This document shows positions 16,256 through 26,541 of a stretch of 64,000 nucleotides of DNA, piece by piece. The notes beneath the pieces are model-generated. The model was not told where the DNA came from and ran no database searches. It worked only from the letters and a program-made list of their open reading frames with translations. This DNA is from Micromonospora terminaliae (GTDB lineage Bacteria; Actinomycetota; Actinomycetes; Mycobacteriales; Micromonosporaceae). How positions within the stretch are numbered: the first letter of the stretch is position 1; each line of letters starts with the position of its first letter. Where the stretch lies: the NCBI RefSeq assembly GCF_009671205.1, contig NZ_CP045309.1, positions 5,536,001 to 5,600,000 on the forward strand, given 5' to 3'. Position numbers and translations under genes: made by a program.

Positions 16256-17389
16256 ATGAAGTTCCGAGTGGAGCGCGACGCGCTCGCCGAGGCGGTCGCG
16301 TGGACCGCCAAGAGCCTGCCCAACCGACCTTCCGTGCCGGTGCTGGCCGGGGTGATGCTCCGCGTCACCGACGGCAACCTCCAGGTCTCGGGCTTCGACT
16401 ACGAGGTCTCCAGCCAGGTCACCGTCGAGGTGCAGGGTGACGCCGACGGCGCCGCCCTGGTCTCCGGCCGGCTGCTCGCCGAGATCACCAAGGCGCTCCC
16501 GGCCAAGCCGGTGGACATCGCCGCCGTCGGCGCGCACCTGGAACTGGTGTGCGGCAGTGCGCGGTTCACCCTGCCGACCATGCCGGTCGAGGACTATCCG
16601 ACCCTGCCGGAGATGCCGGAGAGCGCCGGTACGGTCGACGCGGCCGCCTTCGCCGCCGCGGTGGCCCAGGTGGCCGTGGCCGCCGGCCGGGACGAGACGC
16701 TGCCGATGATGACCGGCGTCCGGATCGAGCTCTCCGGCAGCACGCTGGCGATGCTCGCGACCGACCGCTACCGCCTCGCCCTGCGCGAGATGGAGTGGAA
16801 CCCGGACGACCCGGAGATCAGCCTCAACGCGCTGGTGCCGGCCCGCACGCTGCACGACACCGCCAAGGCCCTCGGCCCGCTCGGCGGCCACGTGACCATG
16901 GCGCTCTCCCAGGGCGGCGCCGGCGAGGGCATGATCGGCTTCTCCGGCGGCACCCGCCGGACCACCAGCCGGCTGCTCGACGGGGCGAACTACCCGCCGG
17001 TGCGCTCGCTCTTCCCGGCCAACCACAACGCCGAGGCCCGGGTCCCGGTCGCCACGCTCATCGAGGTGGTCAAGCGCGTGGCGCTGGTCGCCGAGCGGAC
17101 CACCCCGGTGCTGCTCAGCTTCAGCTCCGACGGCCTCGTGGTCGAGGCCGGCGGCACCGAGGAGGCCCGGGCCAGCGAGGCCATGGAGGCCACCTTCACG
17201 GGCGACCCGCTGACCATCGGCTTCAACCCGCAGTACCTCATCGACGGCCTGACCAACCTGGGCGCCCAGTACGCTCAGCTGGCCTTCGTCGACGCCTTCA
17301 AGCCCGCGGTGATTTCCCCCGCCGGCGAGGATGGCGAGGTCATCCCGGGGTACCGGTACCTCATCATGCCGATCCGCGTGTCCCGCTGA
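16256..17389 (+). CDS. dnaN: DNA polymerase III beta sliding clamp
   Basis: 377 residues. The dimeric clamp encircles DNA and gives polymerase III its processivity. The start ATG 16256 is preceded by GGAGGCATTG, and the protein begins MKFRVERDALAEAVAW. The three-domain clamp fold is complete: domain I with LAGVMLRVTDGNLQVSGFDYE, a middle domain with MMTGVRIELSGSTLAMLATDRYRLA, and a C-terminus ending YRYLIMPIRV (the site that binds client peptides). It lies directly downstream of oriC and 38 bp before gnd. Confidence 0.97.
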   Translation: MKFRVERDALAEAVAWTAKSLPNRPSVPVLAGVMLRVTDGNLQVSGFDYEVSSQVTVEVQGDADGAALVSGRLLAEITKALPAKPVDIAAVGAHLELVCGSARFTLPTMPVEDYPTLPEMPESAGTVDAAAFAAAVAQVAVAAGRDETLPMMTGVRIELSGSTLAMLATDRYRLALREMEWNPDDPEISLNALVPARTLHDTAKALGPLGGHVTMALSQGGAGEGMIGFSGGTRRTTSRLLDGANYPPVRSLFPANHNAEARVPVATLIEVVKRVALVAERTTPVLLSFSSDGLVVEAGGTEEARASEAMEATFTGDPLTIGFNPQYLIDGLTNLGAQYAQLAFVDAFKPAVISPAGEDGEVIPGYRYLIMPIRVSR

Positions 17390-17427
17390 TCGACGGCAGC
17401 ACCACCCAGACACGGAGGTAGGAGCAG

Positions 17428-18300
17428 ATGCAGCTCGGCCTGGTAGGACTCGGCCGGATGGGCGGCAACATGCGCGAGCGGTTGCGCGCCGCCGGTCACG
17501 AGGTGGTCGGCTACGACCGCAACGCGGAGCTGAGCGACGTCGCGAGCCTCGCGGAGCTGGCCGACAAGCTGGAGTCGCCTCGCGCGGTCTGGGTGATGGT
17601 CCCGGCCGGCGTCACCGACGCCACCATCGACGAGCTGGCCGGAGTGCTCGGCGAGGGCGACATCATCATCGACGGCGGCAACTCGCGGTTCAGCGACGAC
17701 GCCCCGCGCGCCGAGCGCCTCAACGAGCAGGGCATCGGCTACATCGACGTCGGCGTCTCCGGCGGCGTCTGGGGCAAGCAGAACGGGTACGCCCTGATGG
17801 TCGGCGGCGCCCAGGAGCACGTCGGGCGGCTCATGCCGATCTTCGAGGCGCTCAAGCCCGAGGGCGAGTTCGGCTTCGTGCACGCCGGCCCGGTCGGCGC
17901 CGGCCACTACGCGAAGATGGTGCACAACGGCATCGAGTACGGCCTCATGCACGCCTACGCCGAGGGCTACGAGCTGCTGGCCGCCTCCGAGCTGGTGACC
18001 AACGTGCCGGGCGTCTTCAAGTCCTGGCGCGAGGGCACCGTGGTCCGGTCCTGGCTGCTCGACCTGCTCGACCGGGCGCTCGACGAGGACCCGGAGCTGG
18101 CCGAGCTGAGCGGCTACACCGAGGACACCGGCGAGGGCCGCTGGACGGTCGACGAGGCGGTCCGGCTCGCCGTGCCGCTGAACGTCATCACCGCCTCGCT
18201 GTTCGCCCGGTTCGCCTCGCGGCAGGACGACTCGCCCGCCATGAAGGCCGTCGCCGCGCTGCGCCAGCAGTTCGGCGGCCACGCCGTCCACAAGCGCTGA
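17428..18300 (+). CDS. gnd: 6-phosphogluconate dehydrogenase, decarboxylating (short YqeC-type)
   Basis: 290 residues. It oxidises 6-phosphogluconate to ribulose-5-phosphate and CO2 in the pentose phosphate pathway. The Rossmann motif GLGRMGGNM is at residues 7-15, followed by [11 protein letters not shown], the family loop GVSGGVWG and the catalytic-lysine segment [16 protein letters not shown]. At ~290 residues it belongs to the short YqeC/Gnd2 class, many of which prefer NAD. Its place between dnaN and recF is typical of actinobacteria. RBS GGAGGTAGGAGCAG precedes the ATG. Confidence 0.95.
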   Translation: MQLGLVGLGRMGGNMRERLRAAGHEVVGYDRNAELSDVASLAELADKLESPRAVWVMVPAGVTDATIDELAGVLGEGDIIIDGGNSRFSDDAPRAERLNEQGIGYIDVGVSGGVWGKQNGYALMVGGAQEHVGRLMPIFEALKPEGEFGFVHAGPVGAGHYAKMVHNGIEYGLMHAYAEGYELLAASELVTNVPGVFKSWREGTVVRSWLLDLLDRALDEDPELAELSGYTEDTGEGRWTVDEAVRLAVPLNVITASLFARFASRQDDSPAMKAVAALRQQFGGHAVHKR

Positions 18301-18316
18301 CCGGCGTCCACAGCCT

Positions 18317-19450
18317 GTGTACGTCCGCCGGCTCGAACTGGTCGACTTCCGCTCGTACGAGCGGGTCGGCCTCGACCTGGAGCCGGGCCCGAACGTGCTG
18401 GTCGGCGCCAACGGCGTCGGCAAGACCAACCTGGTCGAGGCGTTGGGCTACGTGGCGACCCTGGACTCGCACCGGGTCGCCACGGACGCCCCGCTGGTCC
18501 GGATGGGCGCCGCCTCGGCGGTGATCCGCTGCGCGGTGGTGCACGAGGGCCGGGAACTCCTGATCGAGCTGGAGATCGTCCCGGGCAAGGCCAACCGGGC
18601 CCGGCTGGGCCGTTCCCCGGCCCGCCGCGCCCGGGACGTGCTCGGCGCGCTGCGGTTGGTGCTGTTCGCTCCGGAGGATCTGGAACTGGTCCGCGGGGAT
18701 CCGGCCGAGCGCCGCCGCTACCTGGACGACCTGCTGGTCACGCGCCAGCCCCGGTACGCCGGGGTGCGCGCCGACTACGAGCGGGTGGTCAAGCAGCGCA
18801 ACGCGCTGCTGCGGACGGCGTACCTGGCCCGGAAGACGGGCGGCTCGCGGGGCGGGGACCTGTCGACGCTCGCCGTCTGGGACACCCACCTGGCACACCA
18901 CGGGGCGGAGCTGCTCGCCGGCCGGCTGGAACTGGTGGCCGCCCTGACCCCGCACGTGGCCAAGGCGTACGACGCGGTGGCGGCGGGCCGGGGGGCGGCG
19001 GGGATCGCGTACCGGCCGTCGGTGGAGCTGCCCGAGTCGACCACCGACCGGGCTGCGCTGGTCGAGGCGCTCGCGGCCGCGCTGACCGCGAACCGGTCGG
19101 CGGAGGTCGAGCGGGGCACCACCCTGGTCGGTCCGCACCGGGACGATCTGGCGCTGACCCTCGGCCCGCTGCCCGCCAAGGGGTACGCGAGCCACGGCGA
19201 GTCCTGGTCGTACGCGCTGGCGCTGCGGCTGGCCGGGTACGACCTGCTGCGCGCCGACGGGATCGAGCCGGTGCTGGTGCTGGACGACGTCTTCGCCGAG
19301 CTGGACGCCGGGCGGCGGGAGCGGCTGGCCGAGCTGGTGGGCGGCGCGAGCCAGCTCCTGGTGACCTGCGCGGTGGACGACGACGTGCCGGCGACCCTGC
19401 GGGGCACCCGGTACGCGGTGGGCGAGGGGACGGTACGCCGTGTCGGATGA
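18317..19450 (+). CDS. recF: DNA replication and repair protein RecF
   Basis: 377 residues. RecF is an SMC-like ATPase that helps load RecA at gaps. Walker A is [14 protein letters not shown] at about 33-46; the ABC-type signature region is [14 protein letters not shown] and Walker B is [12 protein letters not shown], in normal order. It starts at GTG 18317, 16 bp after gnd. The stop overlaps the start of the dciA-like gene by 11 bp, indicating translational coupling. Confidence 0.96.
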   Translation: MYVRRLELVDFRSYERVGLDLEPGPNVLVGANGVGKTNLVEALGYVATLDSHRVATDAPLVRMGAASAVIRCAVVHEGRELLIELEIVPGKANRARLGRSPARRARDVLGALRLVLFAPEDLELVRGDPAERRRYLDDLLVTRQPRYAGVRADYERVVKQRNALLRTAYLARKTGGSRGGDLSTLAVWDTHLAHHGAELLAGRLELVAALTPHVAKAYDAVAAGRGAAGIAYRPSVELPESTTDRAALVEALAAALTANRSAEVERGTTLVGPHRDDLALTLGPLPAKGYASHGESWSYALALRLAGYDLLRADGIEPVLVLDDVFAELDAGRRERLAELVGGASQLLVTCAVDDDVPATLRGTRYAVGEGTVRRVG

Positions 19451-20054
19451 GGTGCAGCTCCCGCCCGCACGGCTGGGGCCGGGACGCGGTGGGCGTACCC
19501 CCGAGGGGCCGGAAGCGAAGCCGGGCGGTGCGGCCGGCGCGGACCTGCCGGAGGGTGCGTCCGGGCCGGAGCTGGCCCGGGCGGTGCTGGACGCGGCGAA
19601 GGCCCGCCGGCAGGCGGCGGGCGGCACCCGGCGGCGCGGCGCGGTCCGTGGCGACGGTGAGAAGCGGTTGCGCGGCTACTCCGGCCCCGGGCCGGACCCG
19701 CGCGACCCGCAGCCGCTCGGCGCGGTGCTGGACAAGCTGGTGAAGGCGCGCGGCTGGCAGCAGCCGGCGGCCGAGGCGACGGTCTTCGGCGCCTGGGAGC
19801 GGGTGGTCGGGCCGGAAGTGGCGCAGCACAGCCGCCCGGTGAAGCTGGAGAACGGCGAGCTGACCGTGGAGGCCCGTTCGACGGCCTGGGCCACGCAGCT
19901 GCGGCTGCTCGCCGGCTCGCTGCTCAAGCAGATCGCCAGCGAGGTGGGCCACAACGTCGTGCGCAAGCTGCACATCCACGGCCCGGCCGCGCCCTCGTGG
20001 TCGCGCGGCCCGCGTCGGGTGCGGGGGCGCGGCCCCCGCGACACCTACGGCTGA
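19440..20054 (+). CDS. dciA: DUF721/DciA-family protein (putative helicase-loading factor)
   Basis: 204 residues. The C-terminal half (about 95-185) is the DUF721/DciA domain with [48 protein letters not shown] and a segment of repeated hydrophobics ([16 protein letters not shown]). DciA proteins assist DnaB helicase loading in bacteria lacking DnaC/DnaI. The first 90 residues are Gly/Pro/Ala-rich and probably disordered. GTG 19440 lies within the end of recF. The recF-dciA-gyrB order is usual in actinobacteria, although here two or three extra genes are inserted before gyrB. Confidence 0.88.
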   Translation: MSDEVQLPPARLGPGRGGRTPEGPEAKPGGAAGADLPEGASGPELARAVLDAAKARRQAAGGTRRRGAVRGDGEKRLRGYSGPGPDPRDPQPLGAVLDKLVKARGWQQPAAEATVFGAWERVVGPEVAQHSRPVKLENGELTVEARSTAWATQLRLLAGSLLKQIASEVGHNVVRKLHIHGPAAPSWSRGPRRVRGRGPRDTYG

Positions 20055-20278
20055 CCGTCGGCGCGGCGTGCCTCGCGCCGGGCGCGCTTGAGCTCCCGCT
20101 GCTCGCGGCTCCACTGCTTGCGGCGCTCCAGGTCCTGCTTCCAGGCCTCGCGGGCGAGCCGGGAGCCGCCCTGCACCGCGCCCTGCACCTGGGAGGGGCC
20201 GGCCAGGTTGCGGAACACCCAGCCCAGGAGGCGGCCGCCCTTGCCGGAGGCGTCGCCCACCTGCTCGTCGTCGCTCAT
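20045..20278 (-). CDS. Small basic hypothetical protein
   Basis: 77 residues with an acidic start (MSDDEQVGD), one Gly/hydrophobic segment (GGRLLGWVFRNLAGPSQ) and a highly charged helical C-terminus ([11 protein letters not shown]). No family is recognised. The ATG has a GGAG-like sequence upstream, and codon use matches its neighbours. It is convergent with dciA, overlapping its end by 10 bp, and divergent from the MarR-type gene. A soluble or peripherally bound protein is likely; function unknown. Confidence 0.6.
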   Translation of the reverse strand: MSDDEQVGDASGKGGRLLGWVFRNLAGPSQVQGAVQGGSRLAREAWKQDLERRKQWSREQRELKRARREARRADGQP

Positions 20279-20304
20279 CCGCCCGCCCTCTCCGGCCGCG
20301 TATC

Positions 20305-20345
20305 ATTGGTGTGCAAACAATTGGTACACCAACCATTGGTACGAT
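20305..20345. promoter_or_regulatory. Operator/promoter of the MarR/OhrR gene
   Basis: ATTGGT occurs three times with exact 15-bp spacing (20305, 20320, 20335). TTGGTGT (20306-20312) and ACACCAA (20326-20332) form an inverted repeat. This AT-rich island lies 28-68 bp upstream of the regulator and is a likely autoregulatory site. Confidence 0.6.
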
Positions 20346-20372
20346 CGCAACCGACGACGAGGAGGACCGAGG

Positions 20373-20867
20373 GTGACCGACCAGCTCGAGGGCGATCCCC
20401 TGGCGCTGGAGCAGCAGGTGTGCTTCGCGCTCTCCGTGGCCGCGCGCGGCGTCGTCGCGGTCTACCGCCCGCTGCTGGAGCCCATGGGCCTCACCCACCC
20501 GCAATACCTGGTCATGCTGGCGCTCTGGCAGCACGCGCCGCTGTCGGTCCGCGAGCTGAGCCGGCTGCTCCAACTCGATCCCGGCACCCTGTCACCGCTG
20601 CTCAAGCGGCTCGAAGCCGCCGGCTACGTGCGGCGCGAGCGGGACGCGGCCGACGAGCGCAGCCTGGCCGTCTCGCTCACGGCCAGCGGCCAGGCCCTCC
20701 GGGAGCAGGCGGAGCGGATCCCGCCGGCCATCGTGCAGCGGCTCGGCCTGCCGCTGGCGGACCTGCGGCACCTGCACACCGTGCTCACCGAGGTGATCGC
20801 GGCGGCCAACCGGGCCGCCGCGGCCGGGCCCGGCGACGCGGGTCAGGCGGGTCAGGCGTCGGCGTAG
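20373..20867 (+). CDS. MarR-family regulator, OhrR-like
   Basis: 164 residues from GTG 20373 (GGAGGACCGAGG upstream). It is a winged-helix repressor. LEQQVCFALSVAARGVVAVYRPLLEPMG near residues 11-38 matches the OhrR pattern, in which the early cysteine senses organic peroxides (here C16). The HTH is LSVRELSRLLQLDPGTLSPLLKRLEAAGYV, followed by the wing with RDAADERS. OhrR usually represses an adjacent ohr peroxidase gene; none is nearby, so its target is elsewhere or only itself. The gene overlaps the convergent gene 20852-21406 by 16 bp. Confidence 0.85.
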   Translation: MTDQLEGDPLALEQQVCFALSVAARGVVAVYRPLLEPMGLTHPQYLVMLALWQHAPLSVRELSRLLQLDPGTLSPLLKRLEAAGYVRRERDAADERSLAVSLTASGQALREQAERIPPAIVQRLGLPLADLRHLHTVLTEVIAAANRAAAAGPGDAGQAGQASA

Positions 20868-21406
20868 ACCGCGAAGCCGCGCTCGGCGCAGCGCCGGTAG
20901 AACGCGGCGAGCACGCTCAGCTCGGCACAGGTGAAGTTCCACTGCGGCGGCTCGCCGCTCTCGTCGCGCAGCTTGTCCAGCCGGCTGTCCAGCCAGCGGA
21001 GCTGCTGCTCGGCCAGGCGCCCGTCGCCGAGCAACGAGCGCAGCACCTCGCTGACCGACTCGAAGGTGACCGCCTCGCCGAACGGGCGGTGGCGGGCCAC
21101 GAACTTCTCCACGCCCTCGGCGATCCAGGAGCAGCCGTCCGGGTCGATCACCGGGTCCTCGTCCTCGGCCGAGTTCTCCGTGGCGTAGAGCACATTCTCC
21201 AGCCCGAGGATGAGGTCGACCAGCTCCGTGTACGCGGTGGCGCGCACCGTGCCCGTCTTCGCGATCAGTTCGGCGAGGGCGGCGGTGGGTGCCGAGATGC
21301 GTGGCATGTCCACGATCTCGCCGAAGTCGACGAACTCGGCCGGCGCGACCGGATCGTAGAAGCGGCCGGTCCGCGGCCAGTGCACCGCGACGTTGTCCAG
21401 CCCCAT
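20852..21406 (-). CDS. Conserved hypothetical protein
   Basis: 184 residues, acidic, without a signal peptide or TM segment. The N-terminus GLDNVAVHWPRTGRFYDP and a C-terminal segment (WNFTCAELSVLAAFYRRCAERGFAVYADA) look structured, but I do not recognise a family. It may be a soluble cytoplasmic protein. It is convergent with the OhrR-like gene (16-bp overlap) and divergent from gyrB. ATG 21406 is preceded by GAGAGGTGACGCCAG. Confidence 0.65.
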   Translation of the reverse strand: MGLDNVAVHWPRTGRFYDPVAPAEFVDFGEIVDMPRISAPTAALAELIAKTGTVRATAYTELVDLILGLENVLYATENSAEDEDPVIDPDGCSWIAEGVEKFVARHRPFGEAVTFESVSEVLRSLLGDGRLAEQQLRWLDSRLDKLRDESGEPPQWNFTCAELSVLAAFYRRCAERGFAVYADA

Positions 21407-21935
21407 CTGGCGTCACCTCTCAGCAAGCACGTTGTCCGACCGATCGGGTCGATCGTCCCGGTTCCGGCCGCGAAAGATCAAGACCGCAGGTGGCGGCGCC
21501 GCAAAAGGTACGGCACGGTAGGTCTCACCGCGACCCCCGGTCGGTCACCCGCCGGTACCGATCCGGTGGCGGTCGCGCCCTCGATCAGGGCCTCGCGTGT
21601 AGGGGGAGTCGCGGACAGCGGGGTTCGGCCTCCTACGGCAATCTCAGCCGCCCCGCAGGGGGTGCCGAGTGGCGGTTTGGTCGGCTGCGCAGAGTAAGAT
21701 TGACGGAGAGACGAAAGACCCGACACGGAGCGGCGGACAAGGGCCCCAGGGCCCTTGATCATTGTCCCGCATCGGGTCGAGCCGATCGCGATCCGCGGGC
21801 AACCGCGGCGACCGGCGTACGCGATCCGTGACCTGGAGATCCGGGGACCGGTCCGTGCGCGCCGACGTCGCGTCCTGTCCGCCGAACCCGCGCCCCCCGC
21901 GCCCTGTCGCGGCGGGTGCGAGAAAGTGGCCGAGG
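21407..21935. promoter_or_regulatory. Leader/promoter region of gyrB
   Basis: 529 bases without a convincing gene. A TAAGAT sequence (21695-21700) is the best -10 candidate, which would leave an untranslated leader of more than 200 bases before gyrB. I see no riboswitch or clear operator. Confidence 0.45.
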
Positions 21936-23882
21936 GTGGCAGCGGAGGACAACAAGAAGTACGGCGCCGAGTCGATCACCGTTCTCGAGGGCCTGGAGGC
22001 GGTCCGGAAGCGGCCCGGTATGTACATCGGGTCCACCGGTGAACGCGGCCTGCACCACCTCGTGTGGGAGGTCGTCGACAACGCGGTGGACGAGGCGCTG
22101 GCCGGCTTCTGCGACACCATCGACGTGGTGCTGCTGGCCGACGGTGGCGTCCAGGTCACCGACAACGGCCGCGGCTTCCCGGTCGACCTCCACCCCAAGC
22201 TGAAGAAGCCGGGTGTCGAGGTCGCGCTGACCGTGCTGCACGCGGGCGGCAAGTTCGACGGCAAGGCGTACGCCGTCTCCGGCGGCCTGCACGGCGTCGG
22301 CGTGTCGGTGGTGAACGCGCTCTCCACCAAGATGGCCGTGGAGATCCACAAGGACGGCTTCGTCTGGCGGCAGGAGTACCACCACTCCAAGCCGACCCCG
22401 CTGGAGAAGGGCGAGCCGACCGACCGCACCGGCTCGGCGGTCTCCTTCTGGCCCGACGCCGACGTCTTCGAGACCGTCGACTTCGACTTCCAGACCATCT
22501 ACCGGCGCCTCCAGGAGATGGCCTTCCTCACCCGTGGCCTCACCATCCACCTGCTCGACGAGCGGGTCGCCGAGACCGAGGAGGGCAAGCCGCGCGAGGT
22601 GACCTTCCACTACGAGGGCGGCATCGCCGACTTCGTCCGCCACCTCAACGCCTCCAAGAACCCGATCCACAAGACGGTGGTCGAGTTCGGCGCCGAGGAG
22701 GAGGGCATGTCGGTCGAGATCGCCATGCAGTGGAACGAGTCGTACGGCGAGTCGGTCTACACCTTCGCCAACAACATCAACACCCACGAGGGTGGCACCC
22801 ACGAGGAAGGCTTCCGGGCCGCGCTGACCAGCGTGGTCAACCGCTACGGCGCGGAGAAGAAGCTGCTCAAGGGCGACGAGAAGCTCTCCGGTGAGGACAT
22901 CCGCGAGGGCCTGGCCGCGATCATCTCGGTCAAGCTGACCAACCCGCAGTTCGAGGGCCAGACGAAGACCAAGCTGGGCAACACCCCGGTGAAGAGCTTC
23001 GTGCAGCGGGTCTGCAACGACCGGCTGGTCGACTGGTTCGACCGGAACCCGGCCGAGGCGAAGACCATCATCCAGAAGGCGTCGCAGGCGGCCCGGGCCC
23101 GGATCGCCGCCCAGCAGGCGCGCAAGCTGGCCCGGCGCAAGTCGCTGCTGGAGTCCGGCTCGATGCCGGGCAAGCTGGCCGACTGCCAGTCCACCGACCC
23201 GCGCGAGTCCGAGGTGTTCATCGTCGAGGGCGACTCGGCGGGCGGCTCGGCCAAGCAGGGGCGCGACCCGCGTACCCAGGCGATCCTGCCGATCCGCGGC
23301 AAGATCCTCAACGTGGAGAAGGCCCGGATCGACCGGGTGCTGAAGAACAACGAGGTCCAGGCGCTCATCACCGCGCTGGGCACCGGCATCCACGACGACT
23401 TCGACATCGAGAAGCTGCGCTACCACAAGATCGTGCTGATGGCCGACGCCGACGTCGACGGCCAGCACATCCAGACGCTGCTGCTCACGCTGCTCTTCCG
23501 CTTCATGCGGCCGCTGGTCGAGCTGGGGCACGTCTACCTGGCCGCCCCGCCGCTCTACAAGATCAAGTGGAACAAGAAGGGCGACGACGCGCAGTACGCG
23601 TACTCGGACCGGGAGCGGGACGGGCTCATCGCGCTGCGCCAGCAGAAGAAGCCCAACGCCCGGCCGGACGACATCCAGCGGTTCAAGGGTCTCGGCGAGA
23701 TGAACTATCCCGAGCTGTGGGAGACCACGATGAACCCGGCCACCCGCACCCTGCGCCAGGTGACCCTCGACGACGCCGCAACCGCCGACGAGCTGTTCAG
23801 CGTGTTGATGGGCGAGGACGTCGAGGCGCGCCGGTCCTTCATCCAGCGCAACGCCAAGGACGTGCGGTTCCTGGACATCTGA
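21936..23882 (+). CDS. gyrB: DNA gyrase subunit B
   Basis: 648 residues from GTG 21936; an in-frame ATG at 21762 would add 58 unconserved, Arg-rich residues. GyrB is the ATPase half of gyrase, introducing negative supercoils. It has [24 protein letters not shown] spread over the N-terminus, the GHKL motif [14 protein letters not shown], the [15 protein letters not shown] and DADVDGQHI, and the C-terminal [15 protein letters not shown]. Its length fits the actinobacterial type without the large proteobacterial insertion. It is followed by a 130-bp spacer with DnaA boxes and then gyrA. Confidence 0.98.
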   Translation: MAAEDNKKYGAESITVLEGLEAVRKRPGMYIGSTGERGLHHLVWEVVDNAVDEALAGFCDTIDVVLLADGGVQVTDNGRGFPVDLHPKLKKPGVEVALTVLHAGGKFDGKAYAVSGGLHGVGVSVVNALSTKMAVEIHKDGFVWRQEYHHSKPTPLEKGEPTDRTGSAVSFWPDADVFETVDFDFQTIYRRLQEMAFLTRGLTIHLLDERVAETEEGKPREVTFHYEGGIADFVRHLNASKNPIHKTVVEFGAEEEGMSVEIAMQWNESYGESVYTFANNINTHEGGTHEEGFRAALTSVVNRYGAEKKLLKGDEKLSGEDIREGLAAIISVKLTNPQFEGQTKTKLGNTPVKSFVQRVCNDRLVDWFDRNPAEAKTIIQKASQAARARIAAQQARKLARRKSLLESGSMPGKLADCQSTDPRESEVFIVEGDSAGGSAKQGRDPRTQAILPIRGKILNVEKARIDRVLKNNEVQALITALGTGIHDDFDIEKLRYHKIVLMADADVDGQHIQTLLLTLLFRFMRPLVELGHVYLAAPPLYKIKWNKKGDDAQYAYSDRERDGLIALRQQKKPNARPDDIQRFKGLGEMNYPELWETTMNPATRTLRQVTLDDAATADELFSVLMGEDVEARRSFIQRNAKDVRFLDI

Positions 23883-23936
23883 CGGACCGCGCCGGGCCGG
23901 CCGGAGATCCACCGGTCGGCCCGGCGGTCCACAGAG

Positions 23937-23976
23937 TTATCCACAGTCTGGCCGGTATCCACAGCCGTTATCCACA
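23937..23976. promoter_or_regulatory. Three DnaA boxes between gyrB and gyrA
   Basis: TTATCCACA (23937-23945), GTATCCACA (23955-23963) and TTATCCACA (23968-23976) lie in the same orientation in the 130-bp spacer. Two match the strong consensus exactly. The cluster ends 36 bp before the gyrA start. Confidence 0.8.
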
Positions 23977-24012
23977 GCACGAAAACGACTCTGAGTCTGA
24001 TAAGGGTTAACA

Positions 24013-26538
24013 GTGACCGATACTCCCGAGTCCACGCCGAACGAGCCGGAGACCCCGGAGACACTGGCCGCGGTCGTCGCGCACGACCGGATCGAGCCGG
24101 TCGGGCTCGAGGTCGAGATGCAGCGCTCGTACCTCGACTACGCGATGAGCGTGATCGTCGGGCGGGCCCTGCCGGATGTCCGGGACGGGCTCAAGCCGGT
24201 CCACCGCAAGATCCTCTACGCCATGTTCGACTCCGGCTACCGGCCGGACCGCGGCTACGTGAAGTGCTCCCGCGTCGTCGGTGACGTGATGGGCCAGTTC
24301 CACCCGCACGGCGACTCCGCCATCTACGACGCGCTGGTCCGGATGGCGCAGCCCTGGTCGCTGCGCTACCCGCTGGTCGACGGCAACGGCAACTTCGGCT
24401 CGCCGGGCAACGACCCGGCCGCGGCCATGCGGTACACCGAGTGCAAGCTCGACCCGCTGGCCATGGAGATGCTCCGGGACATCGACGAGGACACCGTCGA
24501 CCTCCAGGACAACTACGACGGCCGGGCCAAGGAGCCCACGATCCTGCCGTCCCGCATCCCCAACCTGCTGATCAACGGCTCCGAGGGCATCGCGGTCGGC
24601 ATGGCCACCAAGATCCCGCCGCACAACCTGCGCGAGATCGGCGCGGCCGTGCAGTGGTGCCTGGAGAACCCGGAGGCCGACGAGGCCACCACCCTCGAGG
24701 CGCTGCTGGAGATCGTCAAGGGCCCGGACTTCCCGACCCACGGCCTGATCGTCGGCCAGGCCGGCATCCAGGACGCGTACCGGACCGGGCGCGGCTCGAT
24801 CCGGATGCGTGCCGTGGTTGAGGTCGAGGAGGACAAGCGGGGCCGGCCGGCGCTGGTGGTCAGCGAGCTGCCCTACCAGGTCAACCCGGACAACCTGGCC
24901 GAGCGCATCGCCGAGCTGATCAAGGAGGGCAAGCTCGGCGGCATCGCCGACATCCGCGACGAGTCCTCCGGACGTACCGGCATGCGGATCGTGCTCGTGC
25001 TCAAGCGCGACGCGGTCGCCAAGGTCGTGCTGAACAACCTCTACAAGCACACCCAGCTCCAGGAGACCTTCGGCGCCAACATGCTGGCGCTGGTCGACGG
25101 CGTGCCGCGCACGCTCAACCTGGCCCAGTTCATCCGCTACTACGTCGAGCACCAGATCGAGGTCATCCGCCGGCGGACCGCGTTCCGGCTGCGCAAGGCC
25201 GAGGAGCGGGCGCACATCCTGCGCGGTCTGTCGAAGGCGCTGGACGCCCTCGACGAGGTGATCGCCCTGATCCGGCGCTCGCCCACCGTGGAGGACGCCC
25301 GCCAGGGCCTCATCCAGCTGCTCGAGATCGACGAGGTCCAGGCGACCGCCATCCTGGACATGCAGCTGCGCCGGCTGGCCGCCCTGGAGCGGCAGCGGAT
25401 CCTGGACGACCTGGCCAAGCTCGAGCTGGAGATCGCCGACCTCAAGGACATCCTGGCCAAGCCCGAGCGGCAGCGGCGGATCGTCTCCGAGGAGCTGGGC
25501 GAGATCGTGGCCAAGTGGGGCGACGACCGGCGCACCAAGATCGTGCCGTTCGACGGCGAGGTCTCGATGGAGGACCTCATCGCCCGCGAGGACGTGGTCG
25601 TCACCATCACCCGCACCGGGTACGCCAAGCGCACCAAGGTCGACCTCTACCGCTCGCAGCGGCGCGGCGGCAAGGGCGTCAGCGGGGCGACGCTGCGGCA
25701 GGACGACATTGTCAGCCACTTCTTCGTATGCTCCACCCACGACTGGATCCTGTTCTTCACGAACAAGGGCCGGGTCTACCGGGCCAAGGCCTACGAGCTA
25801 CCCGAAGCCAGTAGGGTGGCCAAGGGCCAGCACGTGGCCAATCTGCTCGCCTTCCAAGCGGACGAGCAGATCGCGCAGATCATCGAAATCCCGAACTACC
25901 AGGTGGCGCCCTACCTGGTACTGGCCACGAAGAACGGCCTGGTGAAGAAGACGCGGCTCGAGGAGTTCGACTCCAACCGTTCCGGCGGAGTCATCGCGAT
26001 CAACCTGCGCGATGAGGACGAGCTGGTCGGTGCTGCCCTCGTTGCCCCGACCGACGACCTGCTGCTGGTCTCCAAGAACGCGCAGGCCATCCGCTTCAAT
26101 GCCAGCGACGAGGCGCTGCGGCCGATGGGCCGGGCCACCTCCGGCGTGATCGGCATGCGGTTCAGCGAGGAGGATGTCCTGCTGGCCATGGAGGTCGTCC
26201 GCGAGGGCATGGAAATGGACGTGCTGGTCGCGACGAACGGGGGATACGCGAAACGTACCCCGATCGAGGAATACCCGGTCCAGGGCCGGGGAGGTAAGGG
26301 CGTGCTGACTGCGAAGATCACCGAGCGACGCGGTGGTCTGGTCGGTGCGGTGGTGATCAGCCCGGACGACGAACTGTTCGCCATCACCAGCAACGGTGGC
26401 GTCATCCGGACTCCGGTGAAGCCTGTACGCCGTACGCGTGACCGGAACACAATGGGGGTCAAGCTGATGGACCTCCCGGACGGCGTGACTATCGTGGCGA
26501 TTGCTCGCAATGCCGACGAGCCTGACGAACAGGACTAG
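24013..26538 (+). CDS. gyrA: DNA gyrase subunit A
   Basis: 841 residues from GTG 24013. GyrA cleaves and rejoins DNA. The catalytic tyrosine is Y141 in [11 protein letters not shown]. The quinolone-resistance region reads [10 protein letters not shown] at 97-106, with S102 and D106 at the positions of E. coli S83 and D87, a normally susceptible form. The C-terminal beta-pinwheel has the GyrA box QRRGGKG near residue 548. It is preceded by three DnaA boxes and followed 3 bp later by the DUF3566 gene, most likely in one operon. Confidence 0.98.
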   Translation: MTDTPESTPNEPETPETLAAVVAHDRIEPVGLEVEMQRSYLDYAMSVIVGRALPDVRDGLKPVHRKILYAMFDSGYRPDRGYVKCSRVVGDVMGQFHPHGDSAIYDALVRMAQPWSLRYPLVDGNGNFGSPGNDPAAAMRYTECKLDPLAMEMLRDIDEDTVDLQDNYDGRAKEPTILPSRIPNLLINGSEGIAVGMATKIPPHNLREIGAAVQWCLENPEADEATTLEALLEIVKGPDFPTHGLIVGQAGIQDAYRTGRGSIRMRAVVEVEEDKRGRPALVVSELPYQVNPDNLAERIAELIKEGKLGGIADIRDESSGRTGMRIVLVLKRDAVAKVVLNNLYKHTQLQETFGANMLALVDGVPRTLNLAQFIRYYVEHQIEVIRRRTAFRLRKAEERAHILRGLSKALDALDEVIALIRRSPTVEDARQGLIQLLEIDEVQATAILDMQLRRLAALERQRILDDLAKLELEIADLKDILAKPERQRRIVSEELGEIVAKWGDDRRTKIVPFDGEVSMEDLIAREDVVVTITRTGYAKRTKVDLYRSQRRGGKGVSGATLRQDDIVSHFFVCSTHDWILFFTNKGRVYRAKAYELPEASRVAKGQHVANLLAFQADEQIAQIIEIPNYQVAPYLVLATKNGLVKKTRLEEFDSNRSGGVIAINLRDEDELVGAALVAPTDDLLLVSKNAQAIRFNASDEALRPMGRATSGVIGMRFSEEDVLLAMEVVREGMEMDVLVATNGGYAKRTPIEEYPVQGRGGKGVLTAKITERRGGLVGAVVISPDDELFAITSNGGVIRTPVKPVRRTRDRNTMGVKLMDLPDGVTIVAIARNADEPDEQD

Positions 26539-26541
26539 TTG

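Noticed and set aside
21478..21762. Possible 94-residue gene upstream of gyrB
   Set aside because: No RBS or recognisable fold; the region is better read as the gyrB leader.
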